Origin: JAPPHA01 sp963662705
GTDB lineage: Bacteria; Pseudomonadota; Alphaproteobacteria; Rhodobacterales; Rhodobacteraceae
NCBI GenBank assembly: GCA_963662705.2
Contig: OY759767.1
Span: 2,108,001-2,172,000, forward strand
Length of the DNA stretch: 64,000 nt
Direction of reading: 5' to 3'
Part shown: positions 44,906 through 54,012 of the stretch, piece by piece
Numbering within the stretch: the stretch's first letter is position 1
Layout of the letters: each line of letters begins with the position of its first letter
The notes under the pieces: generated by a model
Databases searched by the model: none
Told to the model about the DNA's origin: nothing
The model's input: the letters and a program-made list of their open reading frames with translations, nothing else
Made by a program: the position numbers and the translations under genes

Positions 44906-45658
44906 TCAACCACCTGAAGCAGGCGAACCCGGGGTCCCGTAGGAACTGATCGCGATGCCGGATAATTCCTTGATGAGTTTACGCGTCATCGCTTCTTCAA
45001 AGTCCTGGTATCCGCGGGCGACTTCGACAAACGCACCGGGACCGGAAACCACATTGTTCCGGTAGTAGATACGTAATTCCTCGAGTCGGGTTTCAGGTGA
45101 TCTCCTTAGCCTTTCATCATGGCCGCCGATGACGAGTCCGTTGACCGTCATCACAACACGGGCCGCTGTCGACCCGACTGTTTCCGGCGGAACACCGTAG
45201 TTGTTCTTTCCGTCCCCGGACAAGTCGAGCGTGTGGCGCCAGCACTCGGGCACCTGATCGAGGAGTGCACCGCCAAACTGGATTGCCGCTCCGATCGCGG
45301 TGGTGAATGGCCCCTTGGCACGCGTCCGGCTACTGAGAATGAGTGCGACGTCCGCCAGGGTCTGTTCATCTTCAATCCTCAGCCATTCAAGCACGATTTC
45401 GTGATGCCGGTCACCACTCCACTCAAAGACGGATATCATGACGGGCGTATCGTACGTCCTCAAGAGCAGGCTACTGACGGCGTCCGAGGTCAGGGCGTTC
45501 GCCAACCCTGTCAATTGAAAGCGGTATTCTTCGGCATCGACCGAACCGGACACGTCCATCCCGATCGCGAGTGCCTGCCTGCAGTTCGCGTGCGCAGGAG
45601 TTGAGATCCAAGTCGCAAGGCACAGAAACGCGACAGTTATCGAGCGGTAACCCGTCAT
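44906..45658 (-). CDS. DUF1194 secreted von Willebrand factor A-like protein
   Basis: 250 residues with a signal peptide (ITVAFLCLATWISTPAHA). The vWA-type metal site is seen in ALAIGMDVSGSVDAEEYRFQ (DxSxS), and the fold continues with HTLDLSGDGKNNYG. The C-terminal region is GFEDYPAAI-like (YQDFEEAMTRKLIKELSG). DUF1194 is mainly alphaproteobacterial, periplasmic, and of unknown function. It ends 50 bases after the group II intron and is intact. Confidence 0.9.
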   Translation of the reverse strand: MTGYRSITVAFLCLATWISTPAHANCRQALAIGMDVSGSVDAEEYRFQLTGLANALTSDAVSSLLLRTYDTPVMISVFEWSGDRHHEIVLEWLRIEDEQTLADVALILSSRTRAKGPFTTAIGAAIQFGGALLDQVPECWRHTLDLSGDGKNNYGVPPETVGSTAARVVMTVNGLVIGGHDERLRRSPETRLEELRIYYRNNVVSGPGAFVEVARGYQDFEEAMTRKLIKELSGIAISSYGTPGSPASGG

Positions 45659-45767
45659 TTACCGCCCTGGCATTGGTTCATCCGACGATTCTCGAATGAC
45701 CGGGCTGGACCGGTGACAGAACGTTTCATTGATGGAGTCATTCTCGACCAGTCGGACGATCAGGTGA

Positions 45768-46196
45768 TCACCAGTGACCCGAGTTCTCCATGCTGGCCCA
45801 GGGTTCGGTAGGTGGTAATGCCTTGCCCCTTTGCAGGAGTTCGATCGAGACATTGTCCGGAGAACGGACAAACGCCATGTGACCGTCCCGGGGCGGCCGG
45901 TTGATTGTCACGCCATTGTCCATCAACGACTCACAGCTGGCGTAAATGTCGTCAACCTCGTAGGCGAGATGTCCGAAGTGTCGGCTGTCCGACGGAAGTC
46001 CTTCGTCTCCGTCCCAGTTGAACGTCAGCTCAACCGGACATTCCGGCTGTCCGGGCGGGGCCATGAAGACGAGTGTGAAACGACCCGACGGATTGGAATG
46101 CCGACGGGTCTCCTCCAGGCCGAGAAGTTGATAGAACTTCATGGACTCATCTAGGTCCTTCACGCGGACCATCGTGTGTAAATACTTGATTCCCAT
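45768..46196 (-). CDS. gloA: Lactoylglutathione lyase (glyoxalase I)
   Basis: 142 residues of VOC fold. It detoxifies methylglyoxal by isomerising its glutathione hemithioacetal. Metal-ligand regions: LHTMVRVKDLDESMKFY (His), VELTFNWDGDEG (Glu), GHLAYEVDDIYA (His) and VSIELLQRG (Glu). Normal length, intact. Divergent from thyX with a ~190-base gap. Confidence 0.92.
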   Translation of the reverse strand: MGIKYLHTMVRVKDLDESMKFYQLLGLEETRRHSNPSGRFTLVFMAPPGQPECPVELTFNWDGDEGLPSDSRHFGHLAYEVDDIYASCESLMDNGVTINRPPRDGHMAFVRSPDNVSIELLQRGKALPPTEPWASMENSGHW

Positions 46197-46388
46197 GGAT
46201 TTCTCTCGTTACCGTTCTCGAGGCGAGAACGTCTTTGTTGCATCGCCGACAGGGCAAGACACCACGAACATGCGGATGATATTCTGCCCGTCGCGTGACG
46301 ACCGGTTTCGTGATATGCCTGATATTGGAAGTCGGCCTCTACCTCAAGCCGGACCGTAACCGGTACATCGGCCGACCGGGATGAAGCC

Positions 46389-47300
46389 ATGGCAATTGAT
46401 CCGAAACACCTTGCGGAGATCGATAAGCTTCGATCTCGGTCGCGTTCAACCCTGCGCGCGGTTTCTCCGGGAATGGAGGCGCGAATGTACTTCGCCCACC
46501 AAGTTCTGGACCACGGGTTCATCCGGGTCATCGATTATATGGGTGATGACGGGGCGATAACGCAGGCAGCGCGTGTGAGTTACGGAAAGGGGACGCGGAG
46601 CGTCCAGAATGATGCCGGCCTGATTCGCTACCTCATGCGGCATCAGCATACGACCCCGTTCGAGATGTGCGAGGTGAAGTTCCACGTCAAATTGCCAATC
46701 TTTGTTGCGCGGCAATGGATTCGACACCGGACTGCGAACGTCAACGAATACTCGGCCCGCTATTCCATACTGGACCGCGAGTTTTACGTGCCGGCACCCG
46801 AACAACTCGCGGCGCAATCCAGGAGCAACAATCAGGGCAGGGGAATTCCGTTGCAGGGAGAGGAGGCCGAGAGGGTTCTGGAGATCCTGAAGACCGACAG
46901 TGCAAGGGCTTACGACCACTACGAGGAGATGCTGGACGACGGTGGCGAGAAGTCCGGACTCTCACGGGAACTGGCTAGAATGAACCTACCGGCGAGCGTT
47001 TATACGCAGTGGTACTGGAAGACGGATCTGCACAACCTCCTGCACTTCGTTCATCTGCGCGGTGATACTCACGCCCAGTTCGAGATTCGGGCTTACGCGG
47101 ATGTGATGGGTAGAATCCTCGCTGACTGGGTTCCGATTACCTACGCAGCATTTGAGGACTACCGAAAACACGCTGTCCTGCTCTCCGGGCCGGCACTGGA
47201 TTGCATCAGGAGAATGCTGGCGGGCGAAGTCGTCACCCAGGATGAATCGGGCATGTCCAAACGGGAATGGAGGGAGTTCCAGGCCATCCTCAAGGCATGA
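46389..47300 (+). CDS. thyX: FAD-dependent thymidylate synthase
   Basis: 303 residues. ThyX makes dTMP from dUMP using methylene-tetrahydrofolate, NADPH and FAD. The signature RHRTANVNEYSARYS is present, along with MRHQHTTPFEMCEVKFHVKL and RMNLPASVYTQWYWKTDLHN. Its presence suggests that this organism lacks, or does not depend on, ThyA; that is inference. Convergent with the sulfite reductase operon. Confidence 0.96.
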   Translation: MAIDPKHLAEIDKLRSRSRSTLRAVSPGMEARMYFAHQVLDHGFIRVIDYMGDDGAITQAARVSYGKGTRSVQNDAGLIRYLMRHQHTTPFEMCEVKFHVKLPIFVARQWIRHRTANVNEYSARYSILDREFYVPAPEQLAAQSRSNNQGRGIPLQGEEAERVLEILKTDSARAYDHYEEMLDDGGEKSGLSRELARMNLPASVYTQWYWKTDLHNLLHFVHLRGDTHAQFEIRAYADVMGRILADWVPITYAAFEDYRKHAVLLSGPALDCIRRMLAGEVVTQDESGMSKREWREFQAILKA

Positions 47301-47402
47301 AGGAATTATCCGGAAATTTCGGACGGCGGTCCGGACATGCGTTGATTCACGATCCGTGCCTGACACTCGGGCGATCGTTCCGTGCCCGTTCCACGAGCCG
47401 GT

Positions 47403-47834
47403 TCAGGGTGATGCGGTGAGCCTTTGCTGATAATTGTTGCCTTTCCATCCCGCCTCCGGGAGCCAGACCTCTTCCGGTTGCCTGCGCGCAAGGTCGTCGT
47501 CGATCTCGATTTCGTCGAAACCGCACCTTCGGGCGAAGACGAACTGATCGGCCAGGATGTGACCCTGGGCACGAAGACGCCCTTCGAATCCCAGTCGCCT
47601 CAATCGACGGGCGAGGGAGAATCCCCGCCCGTCGACATGGGCAGGAAACGGAATCCTGATCAGTGCAACCCGGTCGAAAACCTGGACCAGCTCATTCCCG
47701 TCCAGGAAATTCGGGACGTCCAGTGCATTGCCCGGGTGGATTTTCGCTTGGTCCGATTCGACCTGTTTCCAGTTCAGGAACTGTCCGGTCCAGTCATCCG
47801 GGGAAAACCCTTGGTCCGATACGATGACTGCCAT
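47403..47834 (-). CDS. DUF934 protein of the sulfite reductase operon
   Basis: 143 residues. DUF934 proteins accompany cysI in alpha- and betaproteobacteria. Conserved parts: VALIRIPFPAHVDGRGFSLA, RRLGFEGRLRAQGHILADQF and RCGFDEIEID. Its role is not established; an accessory function for sulfite/nitrite reduction is assumed from constant linkage. It lies 69 bases downstream of cysI. Confidence 0.9.
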   Translation of the reverse strand: MAVIVSDQGFSPDDWTGQFLNWKQVESDQAKIHPGNALDVPNFLDGNELVQVFDRVALIRIPFPAHVDGRGFSLARRLRRLGFEGRLRAQGHILADQFVFARRCGFDEIEIDDDLARRQPEEVWLPEAGWKGNNYQQRLTASP

Positions 47835-47903
47835 TTGGACTGCTCTCCTGCTCCTGGCCGCAAAACCGGCTGACCGAATTCGCGCTGAAGGCCCTTATTG
47901 ACT

Positions 47904-49564
47904 TCAGGCAGCGCTGCGCAACGAATTCGGGTAAAGGGCGGCCTTGAACGGTTCGATTCCGGTCCGGCGATAGGTTTCGAGAAACGATTCGGACTCGTCT
48001 GCGCGAATGTTCAGGTACGCCCGGGCCAACCGGTCGATTGCGGGGATCAGATCGTCGGCCGAAAAGCCGGGTCCGGCCCGGTCGCCCAGGCTGGCCGTTT
48101 CGGTCCCGTCTCCTCCAAGCGTGACCTGGTAGTTCTCGACACCGGCCCGGTCGAGTCCAAGTATGCCGATATGTCCGACGTGATGATGGCCGCAGGCATT
48201 GATGCAGCCTGAGATCTTGATCTTCATGGGGCCGATTTCGCGTTCCAGTTCCTTGAGGTGAACGGAAATCTCCCTGGCAATCGGGATGGACCGGGCCGTC
48301 GCCAAGGCACAATAGTCCATGCCCGGGCAGGCAATGATGTCTGAAGTCAGGCCGATATTCGCGGTTCCCAGACTGGCACGGACGAGCCCGTCGTAGACGG
48401 TTGGAATATCGTTCTTGTGGACATGGGGAAGAATGACATTCTGTTCGTGACTGACCCGCAACTCGTCGTGCCCGAAGTGTTCGGCGAGATCTGCAAGGGT
48501 TCGCATCTGGTCCGAAGTCGCATCTCCCGGCGTCTTTCCGTGAGCCTTGAGCGAAACGGAAACGATGCTGTAATCGGGGTGCCTGTGCGGGTGGAGATTG
48601 GTGTTCACAAACGAACTGAAGTCGGGATCGCATTCAAACCTGGATTCGAAGCAGCCGGTCGGAGCATCGACGAATTGGGGGGAGGCGAACGCGTCTTCGA
48701 TTTCACGAAGCAACCGTTGGTCGAGTCCGCGGAATTCCGGTTTGATTTCCCGAAACCGTTGTTCGACCATTTCCCGGATCGCCTCGATCCCGTTTTCGCG
48801 AACGGTTATCTTGATCCGTGCCTTGTATTTGTTGTCGCGTCGCCCGATCGCGTTGTACACATGCAGGATCGCCTCGAGATAAGGCAGGAGGTCCGATTCC
48901 GGGAGGAATCCCTGATGACCGTGCCGATGACGGGGGTTCGGCCGAGACCACCTCCCACGATCACCTCAAAACCGGTTTCGCCGGCTTCGTTCCGAATTGT
49001 CCGCAGGCCAATGTCGTGTGCCCGGGTCACGGCCCGGTCCACGCGGGACCCGGTGACCGCAATCTTGAACTTGCGGGGAAGGAAGGCGAATTCCGGGTGA
49101 TCCGATGACCATTGCCTGACCAGTTCAGCGACGGGACGAGGATCGCGAATCTCGTCGGCCGCCGCTCCGGCGAAGTGGTCTGCGGTCACGTTTCGGATAC
49201 AGTTACCCGAGGTCTGAATCGCGTGCATGTCGGCATCTGCGAGCGCATCAAGGATGTCCGGAACGTCTTCCAGCCGTGGCCAGTTGAACTGAATGTTCTG
49301 GCGCGTGGTGAAATGTCCGTAACCCTTGTCCCATCGCTCGGCGATGTATGCGAGTTGTCGGAGTTGCCGGCTGTCCAGGGTCCCATAAGGAATTGCGACC
49401 CGCAACATGTAGGCGTGCAATTGCAGGTACAGGCCATTCATGAGGCGAAACGGTTTGAATTCGTCCTCGGTCAAGGTGCCGTCGATCCGGCGTCGGACCT
49501 GGTCGCGAAACCGCTCAACCCTGTCACGGACAAGTCTGCGATCGAACTCCGAGTACCTGTACAC
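47904..49564 (-). pseudogene. cysI: Sulfite/nitrite reductase hemoprotein with a 1-base frameshift
   Basis: Siroheme/[4Fe-4S] enzyme, six-electron reduction of sulfite to sulfide. The N-terminal part (YSEFDRRLVRDRVERFRDQV, GHFTTRQNIQFNWP, GGGLGRTPVIGTVIRD) and the C-terminal part (YNAIGRRDNKYKARIKI, ACPGMDYCALA and GCINACGHHHVGHIGI, the cluster cysteines) are both complete. They are in different frames. Expected ...IRDFLPESDLLPYLEAILHV needs one more base at about 48,907 (GGAATCC where GGAAATCC would keep the frame). Total length would be about 553 residues, normal. A real break would cost sulfate assimilation; a homopolymer sequencing error is equally possible. Confidence 0.88.
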
Positions 49565-49567
49565 GTT

Positions 49568-49870
49568 CTACTCCCCTGCCTGTTTTCCGTGCAGATAGTT
49601 TGACGGACCCATGGAACGGAGTTGTTCACGGATATGGACGGGCTGCGGCCGGCCGTCTCTTCCCGGGGTTGCGTCGGCGAGATAGGGGCCGACAAATGAT
49701 TCCGCCTGTCCTTCTGCCCAGTTCATGAGGCCCTCTGCCTCTGCCTCGTTTTCGATCAACAGGGCATTCGAAAAAACACGGGTCAGCCGGGAATTGGCGG
49801 CAAGGTAAACGACATCCCCGCTCAGAAGATCGTTTGCAGTCAGTACCTTTGGCGTGAATGTTCGAGGCAT
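49568..49870 (-). CDS. DUF2849 protein of the sulfite reductase operon
   Basis: 100 residues. It starts TFTPKVLTANDLLSGDVVYL, as in the DUF2849 family, which sits between cysG and cysI in alphaproteobacteria. There are no catalytic motifs; function unknown. It is three bases from cysI and 23 bases from cysG, so certainly in one operon. Confidence 0.9.
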   Translation of the reverse strand: MPRTFTPKVLTANDLLSGDVVYLAANSRLTRVFSNALLIENEAEAEGLMNWAEGQAESFVGPYLADATPGRDGRPQPVHIREQLRSMGPSNYLHGKQAGE

Positions 49871-49893
49871 CTGTGAATGCGGACTTTTAGACC

Positions 49894-51333
49894 CTAGTGA
49901 CCTGCGGAGGCGGGCACGGGCCTGGCTTTTCCTCGCCCGTCCGCCATATTGGCCGGAATCCGGTCTTCCTGCATACCGGCTTCCGAGCCGCGCAAGCCGA
50001 CCAACAGTATCATTGGACCCGCAATTTCCGCCTTCGCCACCGCCGATGCCAGGTTGAGCACATCCGTGTTAATGATCGTTTCGTCCGGCCTGGTCGCGTT
50101 CTCCACGATCGTTACCGGCTTGGATCCGGGTGAGCCGTACATCAGCATCCGGCCGCAAATGAAACGCGCAGACCGGCGTGACATGTAGATCGCAGCGACG
50201 GCGCCTGGCCTGGCAAGGTCCGCCCAGTCCTGTTCGGTGAATCCCTTGACATCGTGGCCGGTCAGAAGCCGGACCTCGGAGTTTCTTCGCCTCCGCGTGA
50301 GGGAGACCCCGAGCCGGGCGGCAGCTGCCGTCGCTGTCGTGATCCCCGGGATGATTTCCCATTCGATTCCCGCATCTGACAATGCCGAAGTTTCCTCATC
50401 GAGTCGCGAAAAAATGGCCGGATCACCTGACTTCAGCCGAATGACCTGGCGACCTGCCGACGCGTGGTGAATCAGGAGTTGGTTGATGTCCTCCTGTTTC
50501 CACGATTCCGAGAACCCCTTCTTTCCTGCGCGAATGATCAACGACTCACGTCGTGCAATCTCGATGATCGGGTCGGGCACCAGTTGATCATGGACGACGA
50601 CATCGGCGTCATGGAGGAGGTTCCGGGCCCTGAGGGTCATCAGGTCCGGATCTCCGGGGCCGGCGCCAACTATGAACACCCGGCCGCGGGCCGTTTTCGG
50701 TGGCGGGCTGTCGGTTTCGGCCCGCGTGGTCGAACCTCCCTCGAGGATCCTTCCGGGCCCGGCCAGGCTTTTCATGCCCTTGTTGGCAAAATAGCCGTTC
50801 CAGAATTCCCGCCGTGACTTGCCTGCAGGAAGACCCTGCGCAAGAGGTCGCATTTTCTGACCTGTCCCGGCCATCTTTCCGATGGATTGGGGCAGGCGCT
50901 CTTCGATATCCGCCTTCAGCATCCTTGCGAGGACTGGCGCCGCACCTTCCGTGCCGATTGCAACTGTAACAGGCGTCCGGTCGACGATCGCCGGGGTGAT
51001 GAAGTCGCTTTCGGCGAGATTGTCGACGATGTTGACGATGATGCGAAGACGACGGCCGATTTCTGCAATCCTTGAGTCTTCGGCCGCATCGTCATTGGCG
51101 CAGTAGAGCAGGGTGGCCCCGCGGATATCCCTTTTTTTGATCGGCCGCTGGAAAAGAGATAACTTGCCTCGTTCGGCCCAGTTCCTGATTTCGTGATCCG
51201 GTCGAAGTCCGAATACGGCAATCCTGGCACCGGTCTTCAGGAGCAGGCGCAACTTCGACACGGCTGTGTGGCCGGTTCCGGAAACCACGACTTTGCGACC
51301 TGAAAGATCCACGTAAATCGGAAAATGCTTCAT
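49894..51333 (-). CDS. cysG: Siroheme synthase (multifunctional CysG)
   Basis: About 479 residues, in two modules. The N-terminal precorrin-2 dehydrogenase/ferrochelatase module (YVDLSGRKVVVSGTGHTAVS, then NIVDNLAESDFITPAIV) extends to ~res 210. The C-terminal uroporphyrinogen-III methyltransferase module has VFIVGAGPGDPDLMTLRARN, VIRLKSGDPAIFSRLDEE and IPGITTATAAAARLGVSLT. It makes the siroheme used by CysI. ATG 51,333 gives the family N-terminus (MKHFPIY); GTG 51,342 is an alternative. Neither has ideal ribosome-binding spacing. First gene of cysG-DUF2849-cysI-DUF934. Confidence 0.94.
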   Translation of the reverse strand: MKHFPIYVDLSGRKVVVSGTGHTAVSKLRLLLKTGARIAVFGLRPDHEIRNWAERGKLSLFQRPIKKRDIRGATLLYCANDDAAEDSRIAEIGRRLRIIVNIVDNLAESDFITPAIVDRTPVTVAIGTEGAAPVLARMLKADIEERLPQSIGKMAGTGQKMRPLAQGLPAGKSRREFWNGYFANKGMKSLAGPGRILEGGSTTRAETDSPPPKTARGRVFIVGAGPGDPDLMTLRARNLLHDADVVVHDQLVPDPIIEIARRESLIIRAGKKGFSESWKQEDINQLLIHHASAGRQVIRLKSGDPAIFSRLDEETSALSDAGIEWEIIPGITTATAAAARLGVSLTRRRRNSEVRLLTGHDVKGFTEQDWADLARPGAVAAIYMSRRSARFICGRMLMYGSPGSKPVTIVENATRPDETIINTDVLNLASAVAKAEIAGPMILLVGLRGSEAGMQEDRIPANMADGRGKARPVPASAGH

Positions 51334-51342
51334 TCCTGGCAC

Positions 51343-51498
51343 AAAGTCGTTGTCTTGTTACGAGAACAGTTCGTTGCTGAATATATTGCCGTAGAAAATT
51401 TTTTCCATATTTCAATTTATTTTTGGAAAAAAAAGAAATACATTCGTAAAAATAATAAAAAATCATAAAATTATTACGAAATTGCGGAGAGCAAGAAA
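51343..51498. promoter_or_regulatory. AT-rich divergent promoter of cysG and the Lrp regulator
   Basis: An unusually AT-rich patch in a GC-rich genome, with two inverted repeats: TTTTTTCCA/TGGAAAAAA (51,399-51,407 and 51,424-51,432) and TTCGTAA/TTACGAA (51,443-51,449 and 51,474-51,480). They are likely binding sites for the adjacent Lrp-type regulator. The arrangement suggests control of siroheme/sulfite reductase genes and autoregulation. Confidence 0.6.
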
Positions 51499-51960
51499 AT
51501 GGCTGTTCAACTTGACGCGATAGACAGGAAAATCCTTGCTGAACTTCAGGAGGATGCAAATCAATCTCTCGATGAAATAGCAAGGAAGGTTGGTACGTCC
51601 CGGTCGCCGGTCTGGAACAGAATCCGGAAGTTCAGGCGCGAGGGGATCATCGGACGAAACACTGTTCTGCTCGATCCGGAAAAGCTCGGGCTCGAAGCGT
51701 GTTTTTTCGTTCTGATCAGAACGTCGCAACACGAACGGGAGTGGCAGAACCGGTTTCTTCAGTCATTGCTGGACCGTCCCGAGGTCCTTGAAGCCCATCG
51801 CCTGGCGGGAGACGTGGATTACATCCTGAAAGTCAGGGTGCGAAACGCGAAAGCCTATGATGACTTCTACCAGGCATTGATCTCGAATGTGACGATCTTC
51901 AACGTTTCCGCGCTCCTGTCGATGGAGGAAATCAAGTCTACGACGGTTCTGCCGGTTTGA
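51499..51960 (+). CDS. Lrp/AsnC-family transcriptional regulator
   Basis: 153 residues. N-terminal helix-turn-helix (DAIDRKILAELQEDANQSLD, VGTSRSPVWNRIRKFRREGI) and C-terminal RAM domain (LAGDVDYILKVRVRNAKAYD, ISNVTIFNVSALLSMEEIKS). GGAGAG lies eight bases before ATG 51,499. Divergent from cysG; probably an amino-acid- or sulfur-responsive regulator of that operon, by position. Confidence 0.93.
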   Translation: MAVQLDAIDRKILAELQEDANQSLDEIARKVGTSRSPVWNRIRKFRREGIIGRNTVLLDPEKLGLEACFFVLIRTSQHEREWQNRFLQSLLDRPEVLEAHRLAGDVDYILKVRVRNAKAYDDFYQALISNVTIFNVSALLSMEEIKSTTVLPV

Positions 51961-52103
51961 GATCCGCGGGCTGCACGTTTCGGGAGAACGCCGGCTGATC
52001 CCGTCAACCGCCTGGACCCGGCAGGGGTCGTGGAAGGACTGCGCGAGGTTTCTCGTGGAATGACCGGTCGGCTCAGTTGTTCGCAGCCTGGAAACCCGGG
52101 AGG

Positions 52104-53306
52104 TCAACGGAGTCCATGGCAGAACTTTTCAATTCGTCGGCATCCTTCGCGCAACAGCTCTTCCGACGCGGAGTAGCTGAGACGAAAATTGGGACTCACG
52201 CCGAAGGCAGCCCCGAAAACGACCGCGACTTCCTGTTCCTCCAGCAGTGCAGTGACGAAGTCCTCGTCGGTGCGGATGACCTTCCCCGAGGCCGACGTCT
52301 TGCCGATACAGCCGGCAATGGATGGAAAGACATAAAAGGCGCCGACAGGAGCAGGGCATTCGATCCCGGGGATTCCGTTCAGCAAGTCGACGACCATGTC
52401 ACGTCGGCGTTGAAATGCCAGCCTGCTGGTCGCGATGTACTCCTGCGTGCCGGTCAAGGCTTCGACGGCGGCCCATTGGCTGATCGAACACGGATTTGAG
52501 GTGCTTTGGCCCTGAATCGTTCGCATGGCTGCGATCAAGGACCTGGGTCCTCCTGCAAATCCGATTCGCCAGCCTGTCATTGCATAGGCCTTCGAGACGC
52601 CGTTCATGGTCAGTGTGCGGTTGAACAATTCGGGCTCGACCTCAGCTGGCGTACTGAACTCGAAGTCACCATATGTCAGGTGTTCGTAGATGTCGTCGGA
52701 CAGGACCAGGACATGCGGATGCCGTAACAGAACATCCGTCAACGCCCTGAATTCGGACCTGGTATAGGCCGAACCGCTCGGATTTGAGGGCGAATTGAAA
52801 ATGACCCATCTGGTTCGGGCGGTAATCGCGGATTCAAGCTGCCCGGGGGTAATCTTGAACGCGTTGTCAAATTGCCCTTCCACGACGACCGGGGCACCAT
52901 CGGCAAGCAGGACCATGTCACGGTAGGATACCCAGAATGGCGCCGGGATCACGACCTCATCGCCCCGGTTCAATGATGCCATCAGCGCATTGAAAATGAT
53001 TTGCTTGCCGCCATTCGCTATGGTGATCTGGGACGGATCGTAGTTCAGGTGATTGTCGCGCCGGAACTTGTCCGCGACTGCAGCCTTGAGTTCGGGAATA
53101 CCGTCGACGATCGTGTATCGGGTCTCGCCGGCCCTGATCGCTGATCGAGCCGCCCGGCGGATGTTTTCCGGCGTGTCGAAATCCGGTTCACCGGTACTCA
53201 GTGATACCACGTCCCTTCCCCGGGACTTCAAATCCTTCGAAAGGTCGGTAATTGCGACGGTGGCAGAAGGCCGAATTCTCGTCATACGTTTGGAGACGAG
53301 GTTCAT
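52104..53306 (-). CDS. Class I aspartate-type aminotransferase
   Basis: About 400 residues, fold type I PLP enzyme of the aspartate/prephenate aminotransferase group. Substrate region SLSTGEPDFDTPENI, GGKQIIFNALMA, NSPSNPSGSAY, DDIYEHLTYGDF, PLP lysine in NGVSKAYAMTGWRIGF, and the carboxylate Arg near NFRLSYS. The start at 53,306 (MNLVSKRM) matches the family; the open frame extends to 53,414 without a good ribosome-binding site. It is most likely the housekeeping aspartate transaminase. The sdhE gene is divergent. Confidence 0.92.
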   Translation of the reverse strand: MNLVSKRMTRIRPSATVAITDLSKDLKSRGRDVVSLSTGEPDFDTPENIRRAARSAIRAGETRYTIVDGIPELKAAVADKFRRDNHLNYDPSQITIANGGKQIIFNALMASLNRGDEVVIPAPFWVSYRDMVLLADGAPVVVEGQFDNAFKITPGQLESAITARTRWVIFNSPSNPSGSAYTRSEFRALTDVLLRHPHVLVLSDDIYEHLTYGDFEFSTPAEVEPELFNRTLTMNGVSKAYAMTGWRIGFAGGPRSLIAAMRTIQGQSTSNPCSISQWAAVEALTGTQEYIATSRLAFQRRRDMVVDLLNGIPGIECPAPVGAFYVFPSIAGCIGKTSASGKVIRTDEDFVTALLEEQEVAVVFGAAFGVSPNFRLSYSASEELLREGCRRIEKFCHGLR

Positions 53307-53476
53307 GTTGGCAAGCCCGGTCGAAGACAGCATCAATGCAGGGTTGCGACTTGTAGAGTCGCCGGCTGTGACGGTCAACAATTGGATATTTGCTTCGGGA
53401 GACCGTATTGACATGGTTGTATGGCACGAATTCGTCGATTGATGCAGTCTGGATTGGGGCTACATGGCATTGTCAA

Positions 53477-53752
53477 ATGGACGATCGTGAAAGAGACCGG
53501 AAGCGCCGGAGCATTCGTGTGCGGTCGAAGCGCCGCGGCATGAGGGAACTTGACCTGTTGATCGGACGCTTCGTCGAAGAGAGGCTCGCGTACCTGTCGG
53601 ACGCTGAACTTGAGCATCTTGAGGCTTTGCTTTTCGAGATTGACGTTTCGGTTTTTGACTGGATCACGGGCATGAAAGATTGTCCGGAACCATACAGGGG
53701 CCTTGTCGCAGAAATCAGGCGTGTTTCGATGATGGACGCGAAACCCGGTTGA
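53477..53752 (+). CDS. sdhE: Succinate dehydrogenase assembly factor 2 (FAD insertion)
   Basis: 91 residues. Family signature RSKRRGMRELDLLIGRFVEE (the RGxxE motif needed for flavinylation of SdhA), followed by LSDAELEHLEALLFEIDVSV and the DWITG motif. ATG 53,477 matches the usual N-terminus. The next gene, a RodZ-like protein, follows after ~260 bases. Confidence 0.93.
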   Translation: MDDRERDRKRRSIRVRSKRRGMRELDLLIGRFVEERLAYLSDAELEHLEALLFEIDVSVFDWITGMKDCPEPYRGLVAEIRRVSMMDAKPG

Positions 53753-54012
53753 GTTGGCCGGATGATCGTGGCCGTTCCAAGCCTGTGGCGGGGTTCCGCG
53801 AGCGACTTGTCCCGGAATTTCGCGGCGGAATCCCGAGACATCTTCACAGGATCGGGCATTCGCCAAATATCCGGACCGGAAATCCGCGAATGAGTGGATT
53901 CTTTCGGAGCGATTTGTTAAGCTGCGGAAGCGAGTCGAAATATCCTTGCCGGCAAGTGAATCCAGGGGGGCTGGAACCGCTGTCGGCTGGATGGAGTTGG
54001 GGAGTGGACTCC

